From an uncultured Clostridia bacterium (GTDB lineage: Bacteria > Bacillota > Clostridia > Oscillospirales > Ruminococcaceae): a stretch of DNA of 5,542 bases. The translations under genes were made by a program, and so were the position numbers. This document shows, piece after piece, positions 1-5,542 of this stretch; the stretch's first letter is position 1; the number at the start of each line of letters is the position of its first letter. The stretch is from contig CALMXN010000034.1 in assembly GCA_937871145.1 (NCBI GenBank), forward strand, positions 1 to 5,542, read 5' to 3'. The notes beneath the pieces are model-generated. The model saw nothing but the letters and a program-made list of their open reading frames with translations. It was not told the DNA's origin and searched no databases.

Positions 1-135
1 ATGTTTTTTCACCACATCCTGTTTGAAATTCTGTATAAATATGGACGTTAAAGGACAAACTAAAACTTATGATGGATTTAATGCTAATAAAATCAATATA
101 TCAGGTTTTACGTTAGTTTTTGTGCAAAATGTCAT
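1..135. other. Upstream AT-rich region, no confident gene
   Basis: I see no supported gene here. Forward frame 2 stays open from the window edge to a TAA at 140-142 (about 46 codons, four cysteines, internal ATG at 41). It has no Shine-Dalgarno site at that ATG and no family resemblance I recognise. Frame 1 is open from the edge to a TAA at 49-51 (16 codons). Either could be the tail of a gene lying to the left, but both are short enough to occur by chance. No GC-rich hairpin followed by a T-run is visible, so no terminator for an upstream gene can be placed. Confidence 0.4.
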
Positions 136-149
136 TTGTTAATTTGTTA
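134..149 (+). repeat. Tandem 8-bp repeat over the -35 box
   Basis: ATTTGTTA occurs twice head to tail (134-141 and 142-149). The first copy supplies the -35 hexamer TTGTTA of the promoter ahead of the CarD gene, and the second lies in the spacer. An 11-bp palindrome, AAATG-T-CATTT (127-137), overlaps the left edge. The repeats are read directly. A role as an operator or alternative RNA polymerase contact is inference, because AT-rich DNA produces such repeats easily. Confidence 0.5.
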
Positions 150-164
150 AAAATGGTGTATAAT
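136..164 (+). promoter_or_regulatory. Sigma-A-like promoter for the CarD gene
   Basis: The -35 is TTGTTA (136-141, four of six consensus matches), the spacer is 17 bases, and the -10 is a perfect TATAAT (159-164). Transcription would start near 171, giving a leader of about 30 bases before the ATG at 201. The spacer and perfect -10 make this the best promoter in the first 200 bases. It is assigned by inspection only. Confidence 0.75.
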
Positions 165-190
165 TAATATTGGATATAAAATAAACGTAT

Positions 191-196
191 GGAGGA
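191..196 (+). promoter_or_regulatory. Shine-Dalgarno site fixing the CarD start
   Basis: GGAGGA lies 4 bases before the ATG at 201 (5 bases if counted from GGAGG). The in-frame ATG at 189 overlaps this site and has no Shine-Dalgarno sequence of its own, so 201 is the better start. Confidence 0.85.
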
Positions 197-200
197 TAAA

Positions 201-710
201 ATGGACTATAAAACAGGGGAATATGTTATCTATGGCACAGCCGGGATTTGCAAGTTCGATGGTACTGAAAGCAAGGAGTTCAATGGGGAAATGAAGAAAT
301 ACTGCAAGCTTATCCCTATGGATTATAAGAATTCTGTTTATTATGTTCCATCTGACATAATAGAGATGAAGACAAGGCGTGTTCATACAAAAAGTGAAGT
401 ATACAATATCATAGATTCAATTCCTGGTATCAAGCCTTTGTGGAATACGAACAGAAATGAAAGAAAAGCACTTTTTGATACAGCAATAAAAAGTGATAAC
501 TACACAGGTCTGATCGGAGTTATTAAATCAATACATCAGCACAAAAAAGAATGTCAGGAAAACGGCAGTAAGCTTACACTAGCTGATCAAAAAGCTTGCA
601 GAACGGCTGAGGATATGTTACATCAGGAATTTGCAGTAGTTCTTGGAATTAATGAAAACGAAGTTGATGATGTAATTGCAAAAAGAATAGATGAAAGAAA
701 AGATGCGTAA
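201..710 (+). CDS. CarD/CdnL-family transcriptional regulator
   Basis: This 169-residue protein matches the CarD/CdnL family in length and plan. Members bind the RNA polymerase beta subunit and stabilise the open promoter complex, so they act on the nucleoid rather than as classical operator-binding repressors. Residues 5-55 (GEYVIYGTAGICKFDG and later VYYVPSD) fit the N-terminal RNAP-interaction (CarD/TRCF) domain, which is Tudor-like. Residues 77-165 are mainly helical and resemble the family's DNA-contacting C-terminal domain. Trp81 sits where CarD proteins carry the tryptophan that wedges into the minor groove at the upstream edge of the bubble, and the segment around LTLADQ (125-130) matches the conserved LS..E turn. 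A start at 189 would add four residues but would lie over the ribosome binding site. The gene has its own promoter and terminator, so it is probably monocistronic. The family call is firm; the target promoters are unknown. Confidence 0.92.
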   Translation: MDYKTGEYVIYGTAGICKFDGTESKEFNGEMKKYCKLIPMDYKNSVYYVPSDIIEMKTRRVHTKSEVYNIIDSIPGIKPLWNTNRNERKALFDTAIKSDNYTGLIGVIKSIHQHKKECQENGSKLTLADQKACRTAEDMLHQEFAVVLGINENEVDDVIAKRIDERKDA

Positions 711-726
711 ACAACGCATCTTTTTT
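698..726 (+). terminator. Intrinsic terminator containing the CarD stop codon
   Basis: GATGCGT (702-708) pairs with ACGCATC (714-720) around the 5-base loop AAACA. Flanking A's at 698-701 can pair with the T's at 721-724, and the T-run covers 721-726. The TAA stop (708-710) starts at the last base of the left arm and runs into the loop, so the last sense codons of the CarD gene form half of the stem. This separates the CarD unit from the operon downstream. Confidence 0.9.
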
Positions 727-727
727 A

Positions 728-756
728 TTGCATATATATCCAATAAATGTTATAAT
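728..756 (+). promoter_or_regulatory. Extended -10 promoter for the moxR operon
   Basis: The -10 is TATAAT (751-756), preceded by TG at 748-749 with one base between, which is a perfect extended -10. Seventeen bases upstream is TTGCAT (728-733), a partial -35 that keeps the TTG. Transcription would start near 763, giving a leader of about 26 bases. The -35 begins one base after the T-run of the preceding terminator. Confidence 0.8.
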
Positions 757-788
757 AGTTGTATTATTGAAGTAAAAGGAGCGCCAAA

Positions 789-1727
789 ATGGAGAATTAT
801 AAGAAAGCGCAGCTCATTATGCAGAATATCAATAGTGTCATTGTCGGCAAGGAGGAAATTGTTAAGCTTGTTGTAGTAGCTCTGCTTGCACAGGGGCACT
901 TATTGCTTGAGGATGTTCCTGGTATAGGGAAAACAACAATAGCAAATTCACTTGCAAAATCACTTGACTGTGAATTCAGCAGGATTCAGTTTACTCCGGA
1001 TACTCTTCCAAGTGATGTTACAGGAACTTCTGTTTATAATATGCATACAGGAAAGTTTGAATTTGTAAAAGGTTCAGTAATGAGCAATATTGTTCTTGCT
1101 GATGAGATAAACAGAACATCACCAAAGACACAGGCGAGTCTACTTGAAGCAATGGAAGAACATCAGGTAACAGCCGACGGCAATACTTATATTCTTGAAT
1201 CTCCGTTTATGGTTATTGCTACACAGAACCCTATTGATTATCTTGGTACTTATAATCTCCCTGAAGCTCAGCTTGACAGATTTTTAATGAGGCTTTCGAT
1301 AGGCTATCCATCGCTGGATAACGAACAGAAAATGGCTACACAGTTTATCGAGGGTATTTCAAAAGAAAATCTCAATGCTGTTGTTTCGAAGCTGGAAGTT
1401 GCCCAAATGCAGGATGAAGTCAAGAATATAAAGGTCAACAAGGATGTCGTTTCATATATAGTAAACATTATTGATGAAACAAGAAAGAATGAATTTATTT
1501 CACTTGGGGCAAGTCCCCGTGCAACTCTTGCACTTATAAGAGCATCACAGGCACTTGCTTATATAGATGGCAGGCAGTTCGTCCTCCCTGATGATGTAAA
1601 GAAAATGAGCAGATATGTTTTGTCACACAGAGTTGTTTTATCAATGGAAGCTAAAATCAATAAAATGGACATATGTAACATTATTAATAGTATAGTAAAC
1701 AAGATAAAGGTTCCGATTTATAAATAA
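789..1727 (+). CDS. MoxR-family AAA+ ATPase
   Basis: A 312-residue cytoplasmic ATPase of the normal size for MoxR proteins (AAA_3 core plus a C-terminal lid). Motifs in order: Walker A VPGIGKTT (43-50), Walker B IVLADEINR (101-109, Asp105 and Glu106), sensor 1 ATQNP (144-148), a conserved EAQLDRF segment (159-165) with the probable arginine finger Arg164, and sensor 2 GASPRATLAL (240-249, Arg244). All nucleotide-handling residues are intact, so an active ATPase is expected. MoxR proteins are believed to form ring oligomers that remodel or help assemble VWA-type partners; the DUF58 gene next door is the obvious candidate. AAGGAG (776-781) is 7 bases before the ATG. It is the first gene of the operon and corresponds to yeaC of Bacillus subtilis in arrangement. 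The family is certain; the client protein is inferred from context. Confidence 0.95.
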   Translation: MENYKKAQLIMQNINSVIVGKEEIVKLVVVALLAQGHLLLEDVPGIGKTTIANSLAKSLDCEFSRIQFTPDTLPSDVTGTSVYNMHTGKFEFVKGSVMSNIVLADEINRTSPKTQASLLEAMEEHQVTADGNTYILESPFMVIATQNPIDYLGTYNLPEAQLDRFLMRLSIGYPSLDNEQKMATQFIEGISKENLNAVVSKLEVAQMQDEVKNIKVNKDVVSYIVNIIDETRKNEFISLGASPRATLALIRASQALAYIDGRQFVLPDDVKKMSRYVLSHRVVLSMEAKINKMDICNIINSIVNKIKVPIYK

Positions 1728-1739
1728 CGGGGGACAAGC

Positions 1740-2918
1740 ATGATACGAAAAAAAATTGCAATAATCCTGATGATTGCAGTTACTGCAACATTTGCATCGT
1801 TCTTCGGCGGGCCTGTAACCTATGGATTATTATACATTTCGATAATTATTCCTCTTTCGGCATTGATATATTGTGCATATGTCGGCGTTGCCTTCAAGCC
1901 TGTACAGTCGGTAAAACAGCGTCAGATTGAAAAGGGTAAGGATATAACATATTCTGTTTTTCTGACTAATAAGAGCTTTCTGCCGTTCACTAATGTAAGA
2001 ATGATTCATTATTCAGATAAAAAGGATATACAAGAAAAGGGATTGTTCAATAATTATTGTATTGTGCCAAAGGAAGAGTATGAAATTATATCGAAGATAA
2101 CCTGCCCGAAGCGTGGCGTTTTTAATATGGGAATAAAGAAGGTAATCGTTCAGGACTTCCTTAATGTGTTCAGATTATCGGGAAATGTACACGAACTGGG
2201 GAAGGTTTATGTCGTGCCAAGACTTATAATGCTCAGCAATATCATCGCTGAGCTTGACACTGAATGTGACAGAGTCAGACCACAGTTTTCTGTCATTAAC
2301 AGACAGGAAGTTCCTGACATAGATATGCGAAGATATATCTCAGGGGATAACCGAAAGATGATTCACTGGAAGGCGAGTGCAAAAAGGCACGAGCTTTATA
2401 CAAGAAAATACGTCAACAATCCTGACCCTGTGATGAAGATTGTTGTTGACCTAAGTCCGATAGGAGCTCTTAAGAATGCTTCTGTTGAAACTGAGGATAG
2501 AATTCTTGAAGCTTCACTTGCTGTTATGAAGTTCTATCAGAAAAAGAAGAAGCCGGCTACTGCTGTATACGCTGATAGTGTTATCAATATGGTCAGAGTA
2601 AGCACTGAAAATGAATTCAATGATTTTTACAGAAAATGTGCTGAGCTTGTCTTTACTGCAACCAGCACAGTTGACATGTGTATGATAAGATGTCTTGAAA
2701 GAGAAGAATCAGGTTCACATTTCGTTTTGGTAATGAACAGATTAACAGATAGAGTTTCTAATGTATGCAAAAGAGCAATTGAGTTTGGTAACATAGTTAC
2801 AGTAATTTTAGTTGACGATAACAGAAACGAAAGAGAAAAATTCGAAACAGACTTAAAAAACGATATTATTGTAATTAATAAAAATCAGGGAATTTCAGAT
2901 GTCCTTGAGAGAAAATAG
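1740..2918 (+). CDS. DUF58 membrane-anchored protein
   Basis: A 392-residue DUF58 protein, the usual companion of MoxR. Two hydrophobic segments (about 5-22 and 27-50) form an N-terminal membrane hairpin; the rest is soluble and probably cytoplasmic. Residues 122-146 (CPKRGVFNMG..., QDFLNVF) match the family's RRG...DPFGLF region, with Leu141 where Pro is usual. The DUF58 signature covers 193-224: YISGDNRKMIHWKASAK, then ELYTRKY. After it comes a VWA-like region (from 231), where the first metal-site motif reads D237-L-S239-P-I rather than DxSxS, so metal binding there is doubtful. It starts 12 bases after the ATPase stop behind a weak G-rich site, GGGGGA (1729-1734). It corresponds to yeaD in Bacillus subtilis. 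The biochemical role of DUF58 is unknown; a scaffold acted on by MoxR and linked to the membrane transglutaminase is inference from the conserved trio. Confidence 0.93.
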   Translation: MIRKKIAIILMIAVTATFASFFGGPVTYGLLYISIIIPLSALIYCAYVGVAFKPVQSVKQRQIEKGKDITYSVFLTNKSFLPFTNVRMIHYSDKKDIQEKGLFNNYCIVPKEEYEIISKITCPKRGVFNMGIKKVIVQDFLNVFRLSGNVHELGKVYVVPRLIMLSNIIAELDTECDRVRPQFSVINRQEVPDIDMRRYISGDNRKMIHWKASAKRHELYTRKYVNNPDPVMKIVVDLSPIGALKNASVETEDRILEASLAVMKFYQKKKKPATAVYADSVINMVRVSTENEFNDFYRKCAELVFTATSTVDMCMIRCLEREESGSHFVLVMNRLTDRVSNVCKRAIEFGNIVTVILVDDNRNEREKFETDLKNDIIVINKNQGISDVLERK

Positions 2919-2924
2919 AGGTGA
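2918..2924 (+). promoter_or_regulatory. Shine-Dalgarno site fixing the transglutaminase start
   Basis: GAGGTGA is complementary to the anti-Shine-Dalgarno end of 16S rRNA over seven bases. GAGG ends 7 bases before the ATG at 2929, and the site begins on the last base of the DUF58 stop codon. An in-frame ATG at 2899, inside the DUF58 gene, has only a weak AGGG (2887-2890) upstream, so 2929 is preferred. Confidence 0.75.
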
Positions 2925-2928
2925 CAGA

Positions 2929-5439
2929 ATGACACAGGAAAAAGCAGAAAGCAAAATCATATTTTCAGTTGCCTCAATATTTCTTCTAACAGTATTTTTT
3001 AATGTGGCATTCTGTGTTGCATATAATTTTGAATACGAGACTGATTTGATAATTATTAGTTCATTTGTCGCATGTGGACTGACTGCAGTATATTATCTTC
3101 TCCAAAATTCCGGGAAAGTAATATTTATATCAGTTCTTGTTGTTATAATTCTTTTTTGGATTCTGACAATTCCAGATTTCACTTCATATTTTCAGGAGTA
3201 TATATATTGGTTTATTGACTATACAGAGGGTAATGCTGGTGAGGATGAGCAATATATTGATCTTACAAAGCGAATAGCCTTTATGCTGATTTTTATTAAT
3301 GCTGTCTTTTTGCAGGGTAATATTTTCAGAAGAGTATTCTGCTTTATTATTACTCTTGGAGTGCTGTGCTTCTGTGGCTATTATCAATATGACATACCAA
3401 GAATAATAATCAGTTTTGCACTTGTTTATGAAGTACTCGTAATGATTGAAGTAGGTTTAAGATTTACACAAAAGCAGAAGGATGAGGGTAAAAGGCTTGA
3501 GGTTATTTCAAGACTTGCACCGATAGTCGCAGTAGTGGTTCTGATTACAAATATTCTGCCGGCATCTTCTGATCCACTTGAATGGGATGGTGCAAGGTCA
3601 GCATATAAATTCTTTAAGGGAAAGATTAACGCTATTGCGGGTGATTTTGGTTCTATTAATAAAGATAAAAACAAGGACAAGACGATTGGCTTTTCTGACG
3701 GTATAGAGCTCGGTGGAAACATAAAAAATGATAAAACTGTTGCTTTTGAAGTTACTTTTGATGCTGTTCCAAAGCAGAATGTTTATGTTAAGGGTGCTGT
3801 CAATGATACGTATAAGAACAACGGCTGGACACGCAAATATAATGATAATGTCAAGTGGGGAAGCAACGACAACGAAGTAATTGACGAATATGTTGCCGAT
3901 TACGCAGAATTATATTATTCAATTATAAGAAGTGGATTATTCTATAGCTCAAACTCTTTTGCAAATACTTATAAAACAAGAATAAAGTATGAAGGATTAA
4001 AAACAAACTGTGTGCTTTATAGTACAAGAGTGGGGTCAAAGGGTGAATTTGAGAGTTCTGTCAATACCAAAGGGCCAGTATGGCTTTTTGATAAGCAACA
4101 GGGGAAGGACACTGAATATTCATTTGTTTTCAGCGATGTATCCCAGCTCGATAGTACATTCAGAGTTCTTGTAAATGATCAGAAGAATTTTAAATACAGT
4201 GCACAGAAAGACAGCTTTAACAGATATCAACAGAAGACAGTTTTAGAGCTATCCGGTCGGGATATGTATATGGATTCGGGTACTGTTATTAAATACATCA
4301 AACAGGCTTATAGTCTTTCACTTGAAAAATGCCCGAGTGATCTTGATGACTTATTAGCAAAGCGTGCCGCAAATATCAGAAGTCAATATCTTGATGTTCC
4401 GAAGAGTGTTCCTGACAGAGTAACTAAGCTTGCAAAGGAAATAACAAAGGATGCAAAAACCGATTATGACAAGCTTAAAGCGCTTGAAAGTTATCTTGCT
4501 ACAAATTATAAGTATACAGTAAATCCAGGAACTATACCAAAGGGAAAAGATGCTGTTGATTACTTTTTGTTTGATAAGAAGAGCGGGTATTGTACTTATT
4601 TTGCTTCAGCAATGGCTATAATGGGAAGAAGCATTGGAATCCCGACAAGAATAGCACAGGGATACATTGTAAAAGCGCAGCCATCCAAATCAAAATATAA
4701 TGTAACAGAAAATGAAGCTCACGCATGGGTCGAAGGCTATATTGAGGGGTTAGGCTGGGTGAACTTTGAACCTACGGCGGGCTTTGTATATGATCCATCT
4801 GGTTCAAGCTCAAAAACTGACAGTTCAAGTCGTATCGAGAGCAAACCTGATTCTTCCTCACAGCAGTCAAGCTCAAAAACTGATTCAAGCTCAAAAACTG
4901 ACAGTAGCAGTTTGAGTAGTAATGATACTGCTTTGGATTCTGATAGCTCAAGTGAAAGCGGCGGAACTGTTGACTTGAAAAATACAGGCGGAAGAATACT
5001 GTGGCTTTTGATTATATTAGCTGTTCTTGTAATATTGCTAACACCGTTGATTGAATATGTTAAAATAAATATTACTTTTATAAAGTATGGAAGACTGTAT
5101 AAGTCGGCTGATAATAACTTAAAGGTTTATATGGATTTTGCCGCTTTAATGAAACTGCTTGAAAGCAAAAAGCTCCAACTGAAAGATTTTGAAACCTTAT
5201 CTGAATATTCATCAAGAATTAATTGCTTTAATCCGAACGTCAATGAGAGTATAAAAGAAGTACTTGATGTTTATATGAAAGAGCGTTATGGCGGAGTTGA
5301 TATAAATAACGCAGAACAGAAGAAGGTTGAGATGACACGACAATTTGTTGAAAGTATTATTAAAGAAGAAGTTTCAGCACTCAAATACTTCTGTTTGTCA
5401 TATAATACAGCAAAAAGCGGGTACAAAAGGTTTAAATAA
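2929..5439 (+). CDS. TgpA-type membrane transglutaminase-like protein with DUF4129-like tail
   Basis: An 836-residue membrane protein, with residues numbered from the ATG at 2929. Seven N-terminal membrane segments lie near 10-32, 40-59, 64-82, 115-131, 135-152, 156-178 and 196-212, and an eighth at 689-707. Charges fit a cytoplasmic N-terminus, an outward-facing domain at about 213-688 and a cytoplasmic tail at 708-836. The outward part has the TgpA-like VYVKGAVNDTYKNNGW (285-300) and a transglutaminase-like core: GYCTYFASAMA with catalytic Cys555, NEAHAWVEGY with His598, and GWVNFEPTAG, where Glu614 takes the usual Asp place. A serine-rich linker (624-678) leads to the last membrane segment. 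The tail, with TLSEYSSRI (756-764) and ERYGG (785-789), resembles DUF4129. It corresponds to yebA of Bacillus subtilis. The core may be a protease or act on envelope peptides; the substrate is unknown. A start at 2899 would add ten polar residues. No terminator follows it. Confidence 0.92.
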   Translation: MTQEKAESKIIFSVASIFLLTVFFNVAFCVAYNFEYETDLIIISSFVACGLTAVYYLLQNSGKVIFISVLVVIILFWILTIPDFTSYFQEYIYWFIDYTEGNAGEDEQYIDLTKRIAFMLIFINAVFLQGNIFRRVFCFIITLGVLCFCGYYQYDIPRIIISFALVYEVLVMIEVGLRFTQKQKDEGKRLEVISRLAPIVAVVVLITNILPASSDPLEWDGARSAYKFFKGKINAIAGDFGSINKDKNKDKTIGFSDGIELGGNIKNDKTVAFEVTFDAVPKQNVYVKGAVNDTYKNNGWTRKYNDNVKWGSNDNEVIDEYVADYAELYYSIIRSGLFYSSNSFANTYKTRIKYEGLKTNCVLYSTRVGSKGEFESSVNTKGPVWLFDKQQGKDTEYSFVFSDVSQLDSTFRVLVNDQKNFKYSAQKDSFNRYQQKTVLELSGRDMYMDSGTVIKYIKQAYSLSLEKCPSDLDDLLAKRAANIRSQYLDVPKSVPDRVTKLAKEITKDAKTDYDKLKALESYLATNYKYTVNPGTIPKGKDAVDYFLFDKKSGYCTYFASAMAIMGRSIGIPTRIAQGYIVKAQPSKSKYNVTENEAHAWVEGYIEGLGWVNFEPTAGFVYDPSGSSSKTDSSSRIESKPDSSSQQSSSKTDSSSKTDSSSLSSNDTALDSDSSSESGGTVDLKNTGGRILWLLIILAVLVILLTPLIEYVKINITFIKYGRLYKSADNNLKVYMDFAALMKLLESKKLQLKDFETLSEYSSRINCFNPNVNESIKEVLDVYMKERYGGVDINNAEQKKVEMTRQFVESIIKEEVSALKYFCLSYNTAKSGYKRFK
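4804..4901 (+). repeat. Threefold 17-bp repeat encoding SSSKTD units
   Basis: The 17-mer TCAAGCTCAAAAACTGA occurs identically at 4804-4820, 4867-4883 and 4885-4901. The spacing is 63 bases and then 18 bases, both multiples of three, so every copy encodes the same SSSKTD phase in the linker of the transglutaminase-like protein. Identity at the DNA level, not only the protein level, suggests recent duplication by slippage or recombination. Unit gain or loss would lengthen or shorten the linker without a frameshift. Confidence 0.85.
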
Positions 5440-5459
5440 ACAATACAGTATGATATAAT
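5431..5459 (+). promoter_or_regulatory. Extended -10 promoter for the HAD gene
   Basis: TATAAT (5454-5459) is preceded by TG at 5451-5452 with one base between, a perfect extended -10. The -35 is TTTAAA (5431-5436, four of six matches) with a 17-base spacer, and it lies in the last two codons of the transglutaminase gene. Transcription would start near 5466. Read-through from the operon is also possible because no terminator lies between the genes. Confidence 0.65.
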
Positions 5460-5481
5460 AAAAATAAAAAAGGATAATAAA

Positions 5482-5542
5482 ATGCTAAACAAAGAATTCA
5501 TTCTTTTTGACCTTGACGGAACGCTGACAAATCCATATGAGG
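5482..5542 (+). CDS. HAD-superfamily phosphatase, 5' end only
   Basis: Only the first 20 codons lie in the window; the gene runs off the right edge. They read MLNKEFILFDLDGTLTNPYE, which contains haloacid dehalogenase motif I, DxDGT (Asp10 nucleophile, Asp12 acid/base). The continuation LTNPYE is typical of phosphoglycolate phosphatase-like (Gph/PGP) members of HAD subfamily IA, which dephosphorylate small phosphorylated metabolites in the cytoplasm. AAGGA (5470-5474) lies 7 bases before the ATG. The superfamily is secure; the exact substrate cannot be told from this fragment. It has its own promoter 42 bases downstream of the transglutaminase stop, so a functional link with the envelope operon is not implied. 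Confidence 0.85.
   Translation, partial: MLNKEFILFDLDGTLTNPYE

Noticed and set aside
1..15. Possible divergent gene starting with GTG on the minus strand (AGGA then GTG AAA AAA CAT)
   Set aside because: The Shine-Dalgarno spacing is only 4 bases, no convincing minus-strand promoter is seen, and only a few codons lie in the window.
33..40. TATAAA box near the left edge as a promoter
   Set aside because: No acceptable -35 lies at 16-18 bases, and the promoter at 136-164 is far better placed for the CarD gene.
55..123. Long-range pairing of AAACTAA (57-63) with TTAGTTT (113-119), followed by a T-run, as a terminator
   Set aside because: The stem is almost all A-T and the loop is about 49 bases, unlike an intrinsic terminator.
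147..386. Minus-strand ORF opposite the CarD gene
   Set aside because: It is the antisense of a clear CarD coding region, with no promoter or ribosome binding site and no family resemblance.
691..876. Forward 61-codon ORF between the CarD and moxR genes
   Set aside because: It runs through the terminator and the moxR promoter, overlaps the start of moxR in another frame, and has no Shine-Dalgarno site or recognisable composition.
2899..2931. Alternative transglutaminase start at 2899, overlapping the DUF58 gene
   Set aside because: Only a weak AGGG lies upstream, whereas the ATG at 2929 has a seven-base Shine-Dalgarno match at good spacing. It is kept as a less likely alternative.
3184..3722. 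Two minus-strand ORFs inside the transglutaminase gene
   Set aside because: Both are antisense shadows of a strongly supported membrane-protein frame.
5286..5501. Minus-strand ORF over the end of the transglutaminase gene and the start of the HAD gene
   Set aside because: It overlaps two supported coding regions on the opposite strand, and its hydrophobic look comes from reading AT-rich DNA in reverse.

Overview
The window is AT-rich (roughly one third G+C by eye), has strong AGGAGG-type Shine-Dalgarno sites, sigma-A-like promoters with TATAAT boxes and compact intergenic spacing. Together with the gene content this points to a low-GC Gram-positive bacterium, most likely an anaerobic Clostridia-type Firmicute. 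A Ruminococcus-like gut lineage is my guess from the protein style and the serine-rich linker; the sequence alone cannot prove it. All supported genes are on the + strand.

Layout. Positions 1-135 hold no gene I can defend. A sigma-A-like promoter (136-164) drives a CarD/CdnL-family RNA polymerase-binding regulator (201-710), which ends in an intrinsic terminator that contains its own stop codon (698-726). One base after the terminator T-run, a new promoter with a perfect extended -10 (728-756) starts a three-gene operon: a MoxR-type AAA+ ATPase (789-1727), a membrane-anchored DUF58 protein (1740-2918) and a large multi-pass membrane transglutaminase-like protein of the TgpA type with a DUF4129-like tail (2929-5439). 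The gaps inside the operon are 12 and 10 bases. A further extended -10 promoter begins inside the last codons of the transglutaminase gene and leads into a HAD-superfamily phosphatase (from 5482), which the window edge cuts after 20 codons.

How the genes may work together. MoxR + DUF58 + transglutaminase is a widely conserved trio (the yeaC-yeaD-yebA arrangement of Bacillus subtilis, and moxR-DUF58-tgpA in proteobacteria). MoxR ATPases are thought to act as chaperones or remodellers for partners with VWA-like domains. DUF58 would be that partner at the inner face of the membrane, and the transglutaminase-like domain faces outward, joined to the membrane by a repetitive serine-rich linker. The substrate of the exported domain is unknown. 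The CarD gene has its own transcription unit and may be only a neighbour. No mobile element, CRISPR array, tRNA or rRNA was seen. The trio is a known but functionally undefined system, so the most unusual points are details: the stop codon inside the terminator, the slippage-prone linker repeat, the altered catalytic-triad and MIDAS residues, and the repeats over the first promoter.
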